A stretch of DNA of 40,298 nt from a virus. The stretch is from positions 1 to 40,298 of the IMG/VR virus record IMGVR_UViG_3300009537_000058, one strand, 5' to 3'. Below, one piece after another: positions 4,473-13,261 of the stretch (position 1 is the first letter of the stretch; each line of letters starts with the position of its first letter). A model generated the notes under the pieces. It was not told the DNA's origin. It worked only from the letters and a program-made list of their open reading frames with translations, and did no database searches. Made by a program: the position numbers and the translations under genes.

Positions 4473-7336
4473 GCGAGATAGACTTAGATAGTTTGGACTG
4501 GAGTAAGATGGTTGCCAACACATACCGGTTGCAGCCACGTCAAGATGCAAGAGATTTATTTCCGATAATCTTTGCATACAAGGAATTTCACGAAAAACTA
4601 CACGACATTGATACCCTAAAAGTATTAAAATACATACCGCTTGTTTACGATAAAAACTCTCCTTTACACAAAGAATATCCCGAACTAAATAAGTTAAAGA
4701 TAAAAGCAGCCGACATAGCAGGGTTTATCAGACAGGATAATGGCAAGTTTCTGAGCAATGTAGAAGAGATGCTGGACGGTTCAAATGAGATAGTAAATAA
4801 GATGATTATCCGCTATTGTCTGCTCCAGAAATCGGCACTATATACAAGGTATGTTGTACTTAATGAAGTATATGCAAGGGAGATAAATGGATTATTGCAG
4901 GGGAAGAAAAGTAAGATAGAGGAATTTACTAAGATAGCAGATGAGTTAGACAATGTAAGACAGCAACTTCTCAGTAAAGATACTTCGGAAAAGTTAAAAA
5001 CCGACTTCGAGAAATTTTACTTCGATGACCAGCTAAAGTTAAGGCCAGAGGATATAGCATACGCACTTAAAAAGAAAATCGATCCGGTACCCGTACCCGA
5101 AAAAAAAAAGCCAATTCGCGCAAGCTCGCAACTCGTAACAAAGTACGAAAGTGAAGATGAGTATTGTGTCCTCAATGAAGATAAGTCTTTACACCCTATT
5201 TATATAAAACTACCACAGTGCCCAGATAGGACGTTAGTGGAGGGTTATGGCAAAAAAAAAGAAGATCAGAAATTCAACTATGCCGAGATACCCTTAAGAC
5301 TTGAAAAAATCATTGAGAAAAGTGAGACGATAGATGGCATTTGGGAGTTTCTCGAAAACAACTACATGGCTTATATCGAGGAAATCAAATGGATACAGGA
5401 GCAGTGGTATTATTTACTCAACGGATATTGGTTTTACAACTTCGGTAAACCCACATATATTGATGGGTGGCACTATGGATATTTGAATTTTTGGCAGTTT
5501 GCGGGAGGTATAAGGCCGGAATACAGAGATAGAGATAGGAAACAGTACCATGGACTAAGATATGCCTATACAACGACATTAGTGCCCGAAGTAACGGCAG
5601 ATGGAAGATTTGTTTATGAAGATGATGATAAACGAATACTAAAGATGAATAATGTTGGCCGGAGGGTATTCATGGGATATACCGGACCAAAACACAGAAG
5701 AGCGGGAGACTCGAACAAGTTTTTATGTGCATTGTATTTTGAGACAATAACACGAACAGGGGCGAACTCGGGTATAATATCAATGACGGGAGATCATGCT
5801 AAGAAGAAACTGTTTGATGAGATATTAGTATCCGGATGGCAACAGATGATATTTATCTTTAAGCCAAGAACAACGGCCAATGAAAACCCCGATAAAGAGA
5901 TAAAGTTCATACAGAGGAAACAGGCAACAAGTGCCAGGATAACACAGCAGCTAAAATCTAAAATGGACTACTCGCCAACGAGCGCGAGCAACTATTATGA
6001 CGGAGGAAAATCATTTTGGTTGCTTGTCGATGAGACAGGAAAGACAGTAGAGAACGAACCATTTGAACGACATCAGCAGTTAAAAGAGTGTATGTCGCAG
6101 GGAGCGGGTATCAAGATAGGTGGATTTATGGGCTATCCTTCCACGGTAGGAGAAATGAAAGGGATAGGAGGCTCGGGGTATTTCCGTATCTGCCAGAACT
6201 CTAAATTTGAAAAGAGAGATATTGCCGGACAGACAAATACAGGACTTATGCTTATATACATGAGTGCGTATGAGGGACTGGAGGGATTTGTAGATGAGTA
6301 TGGTTATAGCGTAATAGAGAAGCCAACGCCACGTCAAGAGGCATTTATAGGTAAGAATTTCGGGTCTAAAGAATTTATAAAGAATAAGCGGCAACACTAT
6401 TTAGACATAAACGATTTTGATGGCTATAACGAATTCGTAAGGCTGTTTCCGGTTGAGTATCTTGAATGTTTCAGAACAGAAGATGGAGACATTGGCTTTA
6501 ATACAAAGATACTTAACGAAAGGCTTGACGAACTAGCATTAATAGAGCATGAGTTTATAAGAGTAGGCTACTTTGAATTTGAGGGAGAGAAATATAACTC
6601 TAAAGTAAAGTGGATAGATAATCCTAAAGGACGATTTAAGATTTCACAAAAACTACACGATACACAATCAAATCAATATACGATAGGCTTTGTAAATGGG
6701 GAGATGCAGAGATTTCCGAAAAACCCAAGACATACACTAAGTTGTGATCCATTTAAGCAGGAGAAAGTAAGAAGTGGCAGAATGAGTGATGGGGGTATAG
6801 CCGTGTTCTATGACTATGATCAAGAGGTTGATGAGGGTGTTGATGTACATAACTGGAAAAGTCATAGATTTGTATTAACATATCGTTATCGCCATTTAAA
6901 AACGGCAGCTTTTTATGATGATGTGATTATGGCCGCACAGTACTTTAATGCTCTGGTGTATCCGGAGATAAACGTGGCAGATATAATCAGGCACTTCGAG
7001 GAGGCGGGGTTTGCAGGTTATTTCAAATATGATATTGACAGGATTACTGGCAAATACAAGGCAACACCGGGCTTCATAACACAGGGCAAGGAGAAGCAGA
7101 ATTTGTTCAATAGTCAGCGAGATTATATCGAAGTCCATGGTCACAGAGAAAGGCACTCAGATTATCTGTTTGAGTGTAAGGAAATACAGAGCATGGAGGA
7201 ATTGACAGACTTCGACTTATTCACGGCAACTGGAGGGTGTTTACTGGGCACACGGAATAAAATGGCCAGAATAATAAAACTCCGTCAGCAGCCGATGTCA
7301 CTATCGAAAATGTATTCAAAGAAAAGATATAGATAA
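4469..7336 (+). CDS. terL: Terminase large subunit with long N-terminal extension
   Basis: 955 aa from a GTG overlapping the previous stop; an in-frame ATG at 4508 is the alternative. ATPase: a deviant Walker A at about 403-417 ('GYTGPKHRRAGDSNK'), Walker B 'FWLLVDETGK' with D521-E522, and a coupling motif 'IGGFMGYPSTVGEMKG'. Nuclease: an RNase H-like fold beginning 'LSCDPF' (D760), with further acidic residues in 'DVIMAAQYFNALVYPEINV' and 'ADIIRHFEEAGFAGYFKYD'. It packages DNA through the portal encoded next door. Typical TerL proteins are much shorter; the extra is N-terminal. Residues 1-200 are helical ('YIPLVYDKNSPLHKEYPEL'), joined by a linker with runs of 10 A (5100-5109) and 9 A (5252-5260). 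No separate small terminase is seen nearby, so the extension may supply that function. Confidence 0.85.
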   Translation: MSEIDLDSLDWSKMVANTYRLQPRQDARDLFPIIFAYKEFHEKLHDIDTLKVLKYIPLVYDKNSPLHKEYPELNKLKIKAADIAGFIRQDNGKFLSNVEEMLDGSNEIVNKMIIRYCLLQKSALYTRYVVLNEVYAREINGLLQGKKSKIEEFTKIADELDNVRQQLLSKDTSEKLKTDFEKFYFDDQLKLRPEDIAYALKKKIDPVPVPEKKKPIRASSQLVTKYESEDEYCVLNEDKSLHPIYIKLPQCPDRTLVEGYGKKKEDQKFNYAEIPLRLEKIIEKSETIDGIWEFLENNYMAYIEEIKWIQEQWYYLLNGYWFYNFGKPTYIDGWHYGYLNFWQFAGGIRPEYRDRDRKQYHGLRYAYTTTLVPEVTADGRFVYEDDDKRILKMNNVGRRVFMGYTGPKHRRAGDSNKFLCALYFETITRTGANSGIISMTGDHAKKKLFDEILVSGWQQMIFIFKPRTTANENPDKEIKFIQRKQATSARITQQLKSKMDYSPTSASNYYDGGKSFWLLVDETGKTVENEPFERHQQLKECMSQGAGIKIGGFMGYPSTVGEMKGIGGSGYFRICQNSKFEKRDIAGQTNTGLMLIYMSAYEGLEGFVDEYGYSVIEKPTPRQEAFIGKNFGSKEFIKNKRQHYLDINDFDGYNEFVRLFPVEYLECFRTEDGDIGFNTKILNERLDELALIEHEFIRVGYFEFEGEKYNSKVKWIDNPKGRFKISQKLHDTQSNQYTIGFVNGEMQRFPKNPRHTLSCDPFKQEKVRSGRMSDGGIAVFYDYDQEVDEGVDVHNWKSHRFVLTYRYRHLKTAAFYDDVIMAAQYFNALVYPEINVADIIRHFEEAGFAGYFKYDIDRITGKYKATPGFITQGKEKQNLFNSQRDYIEVHGHRERHSDYLFECKEIQSMEELTDFDLFTATGGCLLGTRNKMARIIKLRQQPMSLSKMYSKKRYR

Positions 7337-7338
7337 CA

Positions 7339-9717
7339 ATGGGCGACAAAAATTATGTACCTGATTCAATCTTTAAAGGTGTTTCAGAAAAATATTCAGA
7401 CTACAAAAACGGAAGTTACTTTCCGTCAGACGATATTGATCCAGATGAAAAAAATGGCGCATGGTGTTTAGCGTGGGCGCAAGCACTTTGGGGATTGTTT
7501 CTTAATGGGTCCTGCTACACATCACTAGCAGATAACCAAGAGATAAAACTAATGAGAGCATACGGAGCGGGACAGCAGCCAAAAGAGATATACATGGATT
7601 GGCTATTGGGAGACCTGTCAGATAATCCACTAAGAGAGGGATATCTTGCAACCAACTGGGAGATATTCTCACCTATGCCGAAGTACAAGAGGATTATAAT
7701 GGCAAGATTTGGTATGCAGGAGTACGATTACTCAGCAACGGCAATTGATCCTTTCAGCGTAAACGAAAGAGAGGATAAGATATGGGAGACGTGGTATAAC
7801 AGTCTGTATGGAGAGAAAGAGGCAGAGATAATGAACATTATCGGGTTGCCACAGGGATCAGAGTCGCAGTACACAGCAAAGTCACTCGAAGAACTAGAGA
7901 TGTTTAACGAGATGGGAGGGTTTAAACTAAAGAAAGAAGCAACCATTGAAGCACTGTTAGAACTAACGGATTATTTAAGTGATATGCCGCACATTAAGGA
8001 TAAGGTTATAAATGACCTAATTGACTTAAATAGACTGGCTATGAGAGATTATTACGATACAAGTACCTGCACGATGAGAGCGGAGTATGTAGATTGGGAG
8101 AGGTTGATAATTGACTACAGCAGCGAAACAGATTTCAAAGACATAAGATTTTGGGCATATTTAAAATTTGCAACTGTAAATGATATTCGCGTACAAACAG
8201 GATTAACAGAATCGGAATTATTAAAATTAGCATCTCCATACTTAGGTATGTACGGCAACATGAACTCGGACATATTTAATAACTATGCAAGCAAGGGGTT
8301 TAAGGACGTAAACGGCAATATTGTGTATAACAATTTAAGAGTGCCGTATCTAATGTGTGAGTGGTTAAGCACAGATACAACCTATAAAACGGTAAAAAAT
8401 GGCAAGTACTATCCACAGGAAAGAGGAAAAATTATCAACACCAAGAACAAGAAAACAGACATTACAAACATTAATAATGTTTACACTTGCAATTGGATAA
8501 TAGGATCAACATTTGTATGGAACGATGGGCCACAATTAAACATAGCTAGGCCGAACATAAAAAACCCTCGACTTAGCATCCACGCCATTGCATTGCCGGG
8601 TAAAAGCATTACAAAGACAATTGTGCCAAATCTTGACCAGATACAGTTGACAAGTGTAAAGCTACAAAATGCGATGGCAGTAGCGAAGCCACAAGGATTG
8701 AAGATTGAAATTGGGTCGCTGAGTAATATTGACTTAGGAGATGGAGAGTTGACACCAATAGAGTTGATAAAAATAGCAAGACAAACGGGTGATGTACTCT
8801 ACAGGGCAACAACTCATGCTGGACAATACACAGGACAAGCAAATCCAATTGATATAAGTCAGGGAGGATTGGGAGGACTGCTAAATGAATTCGTTCAGAA
8901 CTTTGAGTTGAACTTCCAATTTATTGCGGAACTTACAGGAATTGATAGGTTAAGTGCGGCAAGCCCAAGGGGAGGAGAAACAACAGCGACAGCCTCAAAG
9001 CTGGCAGTAGCAGCAACAACAGATGCGTTACAACCACTATACACGTCTTATGTAAGGGGAAAAGAAGATATGGCGATTTGTGTTGCAGACAAAATACAGA
9101 GGATAATAAGACATAAACCAGAGGCATACGAAGCATATAAAGATGTTATTGGCAGCATAGGGATAAAAACCTTAGAGATAGCAGCAGATGTGGGATTGGC
9201 ACGGTTTGGCATTAAGATAGAAATTAAGCCAACAGAAGATATAAAGCAAATGGCAATACAGGCCGCGACAGAAGCATTAAAGCCGGGCAAAGATGGAGAG
9301 AAGATAAATATTGTAGATTGGTCGTTCTTTATGGAGCTAATACGGAGAGGCAGAGTAAAACACGCACAGGCGTTAATGGGATACAGGCTAAATGTTTCGA
9401 GAGAAGAGAGCATAAAGCGACAGGAAGATAATATGCGAATGAACGGAGAGAACATGGTACGTCAGGAGCAGGAGAAGAGAAAGACATTGGAGATGGAATT
9501 GACGATGAAGGGGCAGATAGAGATACGAAAAGAGGCTGTTATAGCATTGTTAAAGATGCAGGTGGAGGATAATTCAGCTATGAATAAACTGAAGCAAGAC
9601 ATGATAATGATGTATATGCAACCAGAAGGAGGGGGGCAAGATCAAGCAGCGCAGCAGCCGCAAGCACAACCACCAGAAGCTAAAATCGAAAGTAATACTT
9701 TAGATCCGATGGCGTAA
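7339..9717 (+). CDS. Portal protein
   Basis: 792 aa, starting 2 nt after the terL stop. Position directly after terL and before a scaffold-like and capsid gene, length, and motifs such as 'ADNQEIKLMRAYGAGQQPKE' support a portal of the crAss-like / Bacteroidota podophage type. The middle has 'ELNFQFIAELTGIDRLSAAS' followed by 'GGETTATASKLAVAATTDAL', which resembles the portal region preceding the stem and wing helices. The C-terminus is a long charged helix ('QEQEKRKTLEMELTMKG') and then a disordered Gln/Pro tail ('QDQAAQQPQAQPPEAK'). A dodecamer would form the DNA channel, dock TerL during packaging and hold the tail afterwards. No protease domain is fused. Confidence 0.8.
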   Translation: MGDKNYVPDSIFKGVSEKYSDYKNGSYFPSDDIDPDEKNGAWCLAWAQALWGLFLNGSCYTSLADNQEIKLMRAYGAGQQPKEIYMDWLLGDLSDNPLREGYLATNWEIFSPMPKYKRIIMARFGMQEYDYSATAIDPFSVNEREDKIWETWYNSLYGEKEAEIMNIIGLPQGSESQYTAKSLEELEMFNEMGGFKLKKEATIEALLELTDYLSDMPHIKDKVINDLIDLNRLAMRDYYDTSTCTMRAEYVDWERLIIDYSSETDFKDIRFWAYLKFATVNDIRVQTGLTESELLKLASPYLGMYGNMNSDIFNNYASKGFKDVNGNIVYNNLRVPYLMCEWLSTDTTYKTVKNGKYYPQERGKIINTKNKKTDITNINNVYTCNWIIGSTFVWNDGPQLNIARPNIKNPRLSIHAIALPGKSITKTIVPNLDQIQLTSVKLQNAMAVAKPQGLKIEIGSLSNIDLGDGELTPIELIKIARQTGDVLYRATTHAGQYTGQANPIDISQGGLGGLLNEFVQNFELNFQFIAELTGIDRLSAASPRGGETTATASKLAVAATTDALQPLYTSYVRGKEDMAICVADKIQRIIRHKPEAYEAYKDVIGSIGIKTLEIAADVGLARFGIKIEIKPTEDIKQMAIQAATEALKPGKDGEKINIVDWSFFMELIRRGRVKHAQALMGYRLNVSREESIKRQEDNMRMNGENMVRQEQEKRKTLEMELTMKGQIEIRKEAVIALLKMQVEDNSAMNKLKQDMIMMYMQPEGGGQDQAAQQPQAQPPEAKIESNTLDPMA

Positions 9718-9720
9718 TAA

Positions 9721-9750
9721 TTTGGAAAGTAAAAAAATAATATAACTTTG
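9721..9750 (+). promoter_or_regulatory. Bacteroidota-type promoter before scaffold and capsid genes
   Basis: TTTG (9721-9724), an 18-nt spacer, and TAACTTTG (9743-9750) match the -33/-7 consensus well. The ATG at 9758 is 7 nt past the -7 box, so transcription would start about at the start codon and the message may be leaderless. The site would add extra transcripts for the scaffold-like and major capsid proteins. Confidence 0.7.
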
Positions 9751-9757
9751 CGTAATC

Positions 9758-10762
9758 ATGACAGATACAGCAGATTTCTTAAAAGACATAGGGGCGGTTT
9801 CCGATGGAAGCCAGAACCCACCAGCAGGTGATCCACCTGCACCACCTGCGGGGAACGAGCCACCTGCACCTGTACCAGTATATAAACCAAATGAAATATT
9901 TGGTGATGACTATCAAGACTGGGAGAAGGTAAAGACGGAGATTCCGGCTAAACTTCAAAGATTCTCCGACATGGAGAAGCAACTCGAATCGTTAAAGAGC
10001 ATTGAATATGCTGATACCGATGTTGAGGGTTACAACCAATGGATTAAAAGCACAGGGGTGAAGAGTTACTCTGCGTATGACAGGTTCAAAAATTCCGACA
10101 GTTTGGATGGAGTTGATGCACTTGTAGCAAAGCAGCTAATTGAAAATCCTGAGTTAATTGGTTCAGAGGACAGGCTAAGGGCGAAACTCTTAGCCGACTA
10201 CAAACTTGATCCCGAACTTTTCAGTGCAGAAGAAGTGAAGTTTAACACCATTCAAGCCAAAAAAGATTTCGAGTCAGCAAAATCGTTTCTTACAGGTATA
10301 AAGGACAAGATGAAGGTTATTCCATCCGATCCCGAAGCGAAGAAAGAAGCAAGTAAAAAGAAGCATGAAGCGTGGTTGGGTCAGATAGGCAAATCGTTAG
10401 AGGCATTTGATAAAATGTCAATTCCGGTAGCTGGTGCTGAAAACAAAATCGAAACTCTGAGTGATTATGCAGTTAAGCCTGAGATAAAGCAGAGAATCGT
10501 TGAATCACTTGCTCATACTTTTAGCGGAGTAGAGATGAATGAAGAAAATGCAAAATACATTGAGCCTCAATTCGTGAGACAATTTGTATATGAGAATCTT
10601 CCTTATATCATCAAACACGCAACCGACATCAAAGAAGCGCAACTCAGAAAAGAATACGATGAGCGTTATGGTGGAGGTCTGACACCAAAATCTCCAGGTG
10701 GTGGTTCCGGTACTGGCGACAAAGATCAACTTCAAGAACTCTTTGATAAACACCGAACTTAA
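9758..10762 (+). CDS. Putative scaffolding / prohead core protein
   Basis: 334 aa. Residues ~15-45 are a Pro/Ala/Gly-rich disordered segment with PPA repeats. The centre is highly charged and helical ('FESAKSFLTGIKDKMKVI', 'EAKKEASKKKHEAWLGQIG'). The C-terminus has a Gly/Ser linker ('GGGSGTGDKD') and a short basic helix ('LQELFDKHRT'). A long acidic helical rod with a small basic C-terminal capsid-binding tail is the usual layout of phage scaffolds, and the position between portal and major capsid genes is the standard scaffold position. It has its own predicted promoter. No protease motif is seen. It could instead be a head cargo protein; the call rests on architecture and synteny. Confidence 0.65.
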   Translation: MTDTADFLKDIGAVSDGSQNPPAGDPPAPPAGNEPPAPVPVYKPNEIFGDDYQDWEKVKTEIPAKLQRFSDMEKQLESLKSIEYADTDVEGYNQWIKSTGVKSYSAYDRFKNSDSLDGVDALVAKQLIENPELIGSEDRLRAKLLADYKLDPELFSAEEVKFNTIQAKKDFESAKSFLTGIKDKMKVIPSDPEAKKEASKKKHEAWLGQIGKSLEAFDKMSIPVAGAENKIETLSDYAVKPEIKQRIVESLAHTFSGVEMNEENAKYIEPQFVRQFVYENLPYIIKHATDIKEAQLRKEYDERYGGGLTPKSPGGGSGTGDKDQLQELFDKHRT

Positions 10763-10781
10763 AATTTAATAAGAGAAAAAC

Positions 10782-12242
10782 GTGAAAAATATAGTAAAAA
10801 TACTAAGTACAATATTGTTTATATACGGTATTGTATTAATGTTCACTGGAAGCAGTGAGGGAGCCGTTCTTGCGATGGCAGCAACAGGCGGAGCGATAAC
10901 AGAAGGATATGTATCCGGATTTGACCTTAATATGCGTAAAGTTTACCCTGAACTCGTAAAGAGATATGGCGATCAAGGCGCAGAATTTATAGGTATGATA
11001 ATGGCAATGGGCTGGGATAGTACATCAGACGTACAGACTATCGAACACTTTGAAGATGACTGGATTTGGGATAATTTCAAAGCGACTTGTACAACAGGTG
11101 GAGCAGGCGTAGCAGTTGCAGTAACAGTAGATGCAAGCTCAATGGATGAGGATGGAAATTTCTTCCCGGGAGTAAAGGACATAATTGAATTTCCCAATAG
11201 AGATTCTAATGGTGATCCAATTCAAGGATATATTACATCAATAACAGGAGCAGCGTTAACGGTAAAACCACTAAAAGCAGCTTGGGCAATTCCAACACTT
11301 TCAACAGCAACAGAACTTATCGTTATCACAAATGGTAATAGTGAGGGTTCTGGTCAACCCGGTCCAAAAAGACGTGGGGCATACAAGTACACTAACAAAT
11401 TCGCAATTGGTAAAGCAAGTGTTGAAGTTACAGGAAGTGAAATGACAGATCGTTCATGGATACAGGAATACGATGGTAAATCAGTAAATTCATGGTATGA
11501 TATTGCAACAAACATGGACTTAGACTACAGCATGATGCAGAACATTCAAGGAGGATTCTTGGGTGGTCAGGAAATTGACAATAGCGTAAACGATCCAGAT
11601 AACGACAAGGCCGTAAAATGGACAAAAGGTTTGTTCCCAACAGTAAATGAAGTTGGTATTCAACATCCTTACAGTACATTTGGTGTCGCTGATTTTGATG
11701 AAATTGAACGTCAGTTGAGCCGTGTTTATGCAGGTACATATACTTGTGCCATGTTAGGCATTGAAGTTGACATAGCAGTTGAAAATGCGTTAAAAACATA
11801 CTTTAACTTTACCAATATTGACTTCATAACCAAGCAAGGAAATCAAATGTTCTTCAAAGGTGACGAAGGTCTTTCTGCTTCGGTAGGATTTAGTTACTTC
11901 CAGAAAGCAAAGAGAAACTTCGCATTAAAGCGTTTTAGCACATTACACAATCCTAAAACATACGGAGCAGGTGGTTTTGACTATGTAAACAGGGCACTTA
12001 TGTTCCCATTACGTTCAAATAACATAGATGTTAAAACAAAGAAAGCAATACCTGCAATAAGAGTTGTTTATAAGGCATTGAATGGCTACAACAGAAAAAT
12101 GGAAGTGTTCCAAACCGGTTCGGCAAATGCAGCCAAGTGGGGCGTTACCAATGATGTTGATAATCGTTTGTTCCACCAACGCTGCGAATACGGATTCGAA
12201 GGCTTTGCTTGTAATCAAATGGTAAACATTTATAAACCATAA
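10782..12242 (+). CDS. Major capsid protein (HK97-fold, crAss-like type)
   Basis: 486 aa. Placement after portal and scaffold, length, and the block 'FAIGKASVEVTGSEMTDRSW' with later 'GAGGFDYVNRALMFPL' and the C-terminal 'QMVNIYKP' fit the large MCPs of Bacteroidota podophages. It is followed at once by a strong terminator, in keeping with high expression. Oddity: the predicted start is GTG 10782, and residues 2-20 ('KNIVKILSTILFIYGIVLM') are a membrane-like helix, unusual for a capsid protein. In-frame ATGs at 10839 (M20) and 10875 (M32, 'MAATGGAITEGYVSGFD') would give a more ordinary N-terminus, but both lie far from the upstream gene. The start is therefore uncertain; the family call is not. 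Confidence 0.78.
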   Translation: MKNIVKILSTILFIYGIVLMFTGSSEGAVLAMAATGGAITEGYVSGFDLNMRKVYPELVKRYGDQGAEFIGMIMAMGWDSTSDVQTIEHFEDDWIWDNFKATCTTGGAGVAVAVTVDASSMDEDGNFFPGVKDIIEFPNRDSNGDPIQGYITSITGAALTVKPLKAAWAIPTLSTATELIVITNGNSEGSGQPGPKRRGAYKYTNKFAIGKASVEVTGSEMTDRSWIQEYDGKSVNSWYDIATNMDLDYSMMQNIQGGFLGGQEIDNSVNDPDNDKAVKWTKGLFPTVNEVGIQHPYSTFGVADFDEIERQLSRVYAGTYTCAMLGIEVDIAVENALKTYFNFTNIDFITKQGNQMFFKGDEGLSASVGFSYFQKAKRNFALKRFSTLHNPKTYGAGGFDYVNRALMFPLRSNNIDVKTKKAIPAIRVVYKALNGYNRKMEVFQTGSANAAKWGVTNDVDNRLFHQRCEYGFEGFACNQMVNIYKP

Positions 12243-12260
12243 TTTATTTAATTTCAAAAT

Positions 12261-12290
12261 GGGGGTGTCGATGACATCCCCTTAATTTTA
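12261..12290 (+). terminator. Rho-independent terminator after the capsid gene
   Basis: A 9-bp stem (GGGGGTGTC / GACATCCCC, one G-T wobble) with a 3-nt loop at 12261-12281 is followed by TTAATTTTAT. It sits 18 nt after the capsid stop and would end or weaken transcription before the tail-connector genes. Confidence 0.8.
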
Positions 12291-12295
12291 TAACA

Positions 12296-13165
12296 ATGTT
12301 ATATAAAAATGATGAGCCGCATACTTTGACGGCAAAAGAAAAAGAAAGCGTTTTAAAATTTGTTGGGAAGTATCCCGCAGTTATTAAATTTACGGATGCG
12401 GCATATTCCGTTCATCCAGACGGAAAGAAACGTAGGCCGTACAGTGTTAATCTTCCGTTAGAAGAAGTAATCTTCACAGAAAATATTGGTTCTGTCAAAT
12501 GGAACTACTGTGAGAGTCCTCCTAAAATGGATAAGATAACGCAAGAGTGGACGTATCCACGAAAGACAATGCCTATGTATGGGCAGTTTGTAATCGGTTC
12601 AGAGAAGATTGATTTAATTTGGTTTTTCATCAACGTATCCTCCCTAAGAGAATTGAGGGATGATGAAACGAACAGAATCCAAGTTAGTCGTCCATTGTTT
12701 AAGATCGAGAACAAGCGGATAGAAGCAGCTAAGAAGAGCGAGGGCTATCAATTACAGGCGCGAGTATATGAGTTAGTGTGGGGACCATCGGCAGAGCGAG
12801 AGAGATTAGAATCTTACGCTTATGCGCTAGGAATTGGTTTTGGAAAAACAGATACAGACCAAGAGATTCAGGTCGCGGTATTTGGCAAAATAAATTCTGA
12901 GAAAGACGGAGCCGCAAGGTTTTTAAAACTCATTAATGACGAGAGAAAGTTTGAGTTACTGTCGATTGTAAAGAAAGCGATTGCTAACGACATTATTAAG
13001 TACCATGAACAGTCTTTGTCGTGGAACTTAGTTGACGGCAAAAAGCAGAGAGGGCAGGAGATATGTAAACAGATAGGGGGAATGACAGCAGAGGATAGCA
13101 TTATATCAGCAATAGAGAGAGATAAGTCAATACTACTTATGTTGGGCGAAGTGGAACAGATTTAG
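12296..13165 (+). CDS. Hypothetical protein between capsid and tail-connector genes
   Basis: 289 aa. The N-terminal part is basic ('HPDGKKRRPYSVN'). The centre contains 'PLFKIENKRIEAAKKSEGY' and 'YELVWGPSAERERLESYAY'. The C-terminal ~100 residues are helical and charged ('ARFLKLINDERKFELLSIV'). Proteins of this size and position in related podophages are often head-completion or auxiliary proteins, but no motif lets me choose. It begins 6 nt after the capsid terminator with no clear promoter of its own, so it probably relies on read-through, and it ends 28 nt before a second terminator. Expression is therefore likely to be lower than that of the capsid gene. Confidence 0.6.
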   Translation: MLYKNDEPHTLTAKEKESVLKFVGKYPAVIKFTDAAYSVHPDGKKRRPYSVNLPLEEVIFTENIGSVKWNYCESPPKMDKITQEWTYPRKTMPMYGQFVIGSEKIDLIWFFINVSSLRELRDDETNRIQVSRPLFKIENKRIEAAKKSEGYQLQARVYELVWGPSAERERLESYAYALGIGFGKTDTDQEIQVAVFGKINSEKDGAARFLKLINDERKFELLSIVKKAIANDIIKYHEQSLSWNLVDGKKQRGQEICKQIGGMTAEDSIISAIERDKSILLMLGEVEQI

Positions 13166-13193
13166 TTTGAGTTAATTTCTTTAAAGCATTAGT

Positions 13194-13229
13194 AAAGGCT
13201 ACTCTGAAGGGGTGGCCTTTGTTTTATAA
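13194..13229 (+). terminator. Rho-independent terminator before the tail-connector operon
   Basis: AAAGGC (13194-13199) pairs with GCCTTT (13215-13220), extended by AC/GT after one mismatch, and is followed by GTTTTATAA. The descending arm overlaps the -33 box of the next promoter, giving a compact stop-and-restart junction. Confidence 0.65.
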
Positions 13230-13247
13230 TAAGAAGTTGTAAATTTG
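13218..13247 (+). promoter_or_regulatory. Bacteroidota-type promoter for the tail-connector operon
   Basis: TTTG (13218-13221), an 18-nt spacer and TAAATTTG (13240-13247) fit the consensus closely. The ATG at 13262 follows 14 nt later, leaving a leader of only a few bases. It likely drives the run of genes from 13262 onward. Confidence 0.75.
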
Positions 13248-13261
13248 AACAAAATAGAGAT

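Noticed and set aside
9048-9455. 135-codon open frame on the - strand
   Set aside because: Antisense to the helical C-terminal region of the portal gene; no start signal or neighbouring - strand genes.
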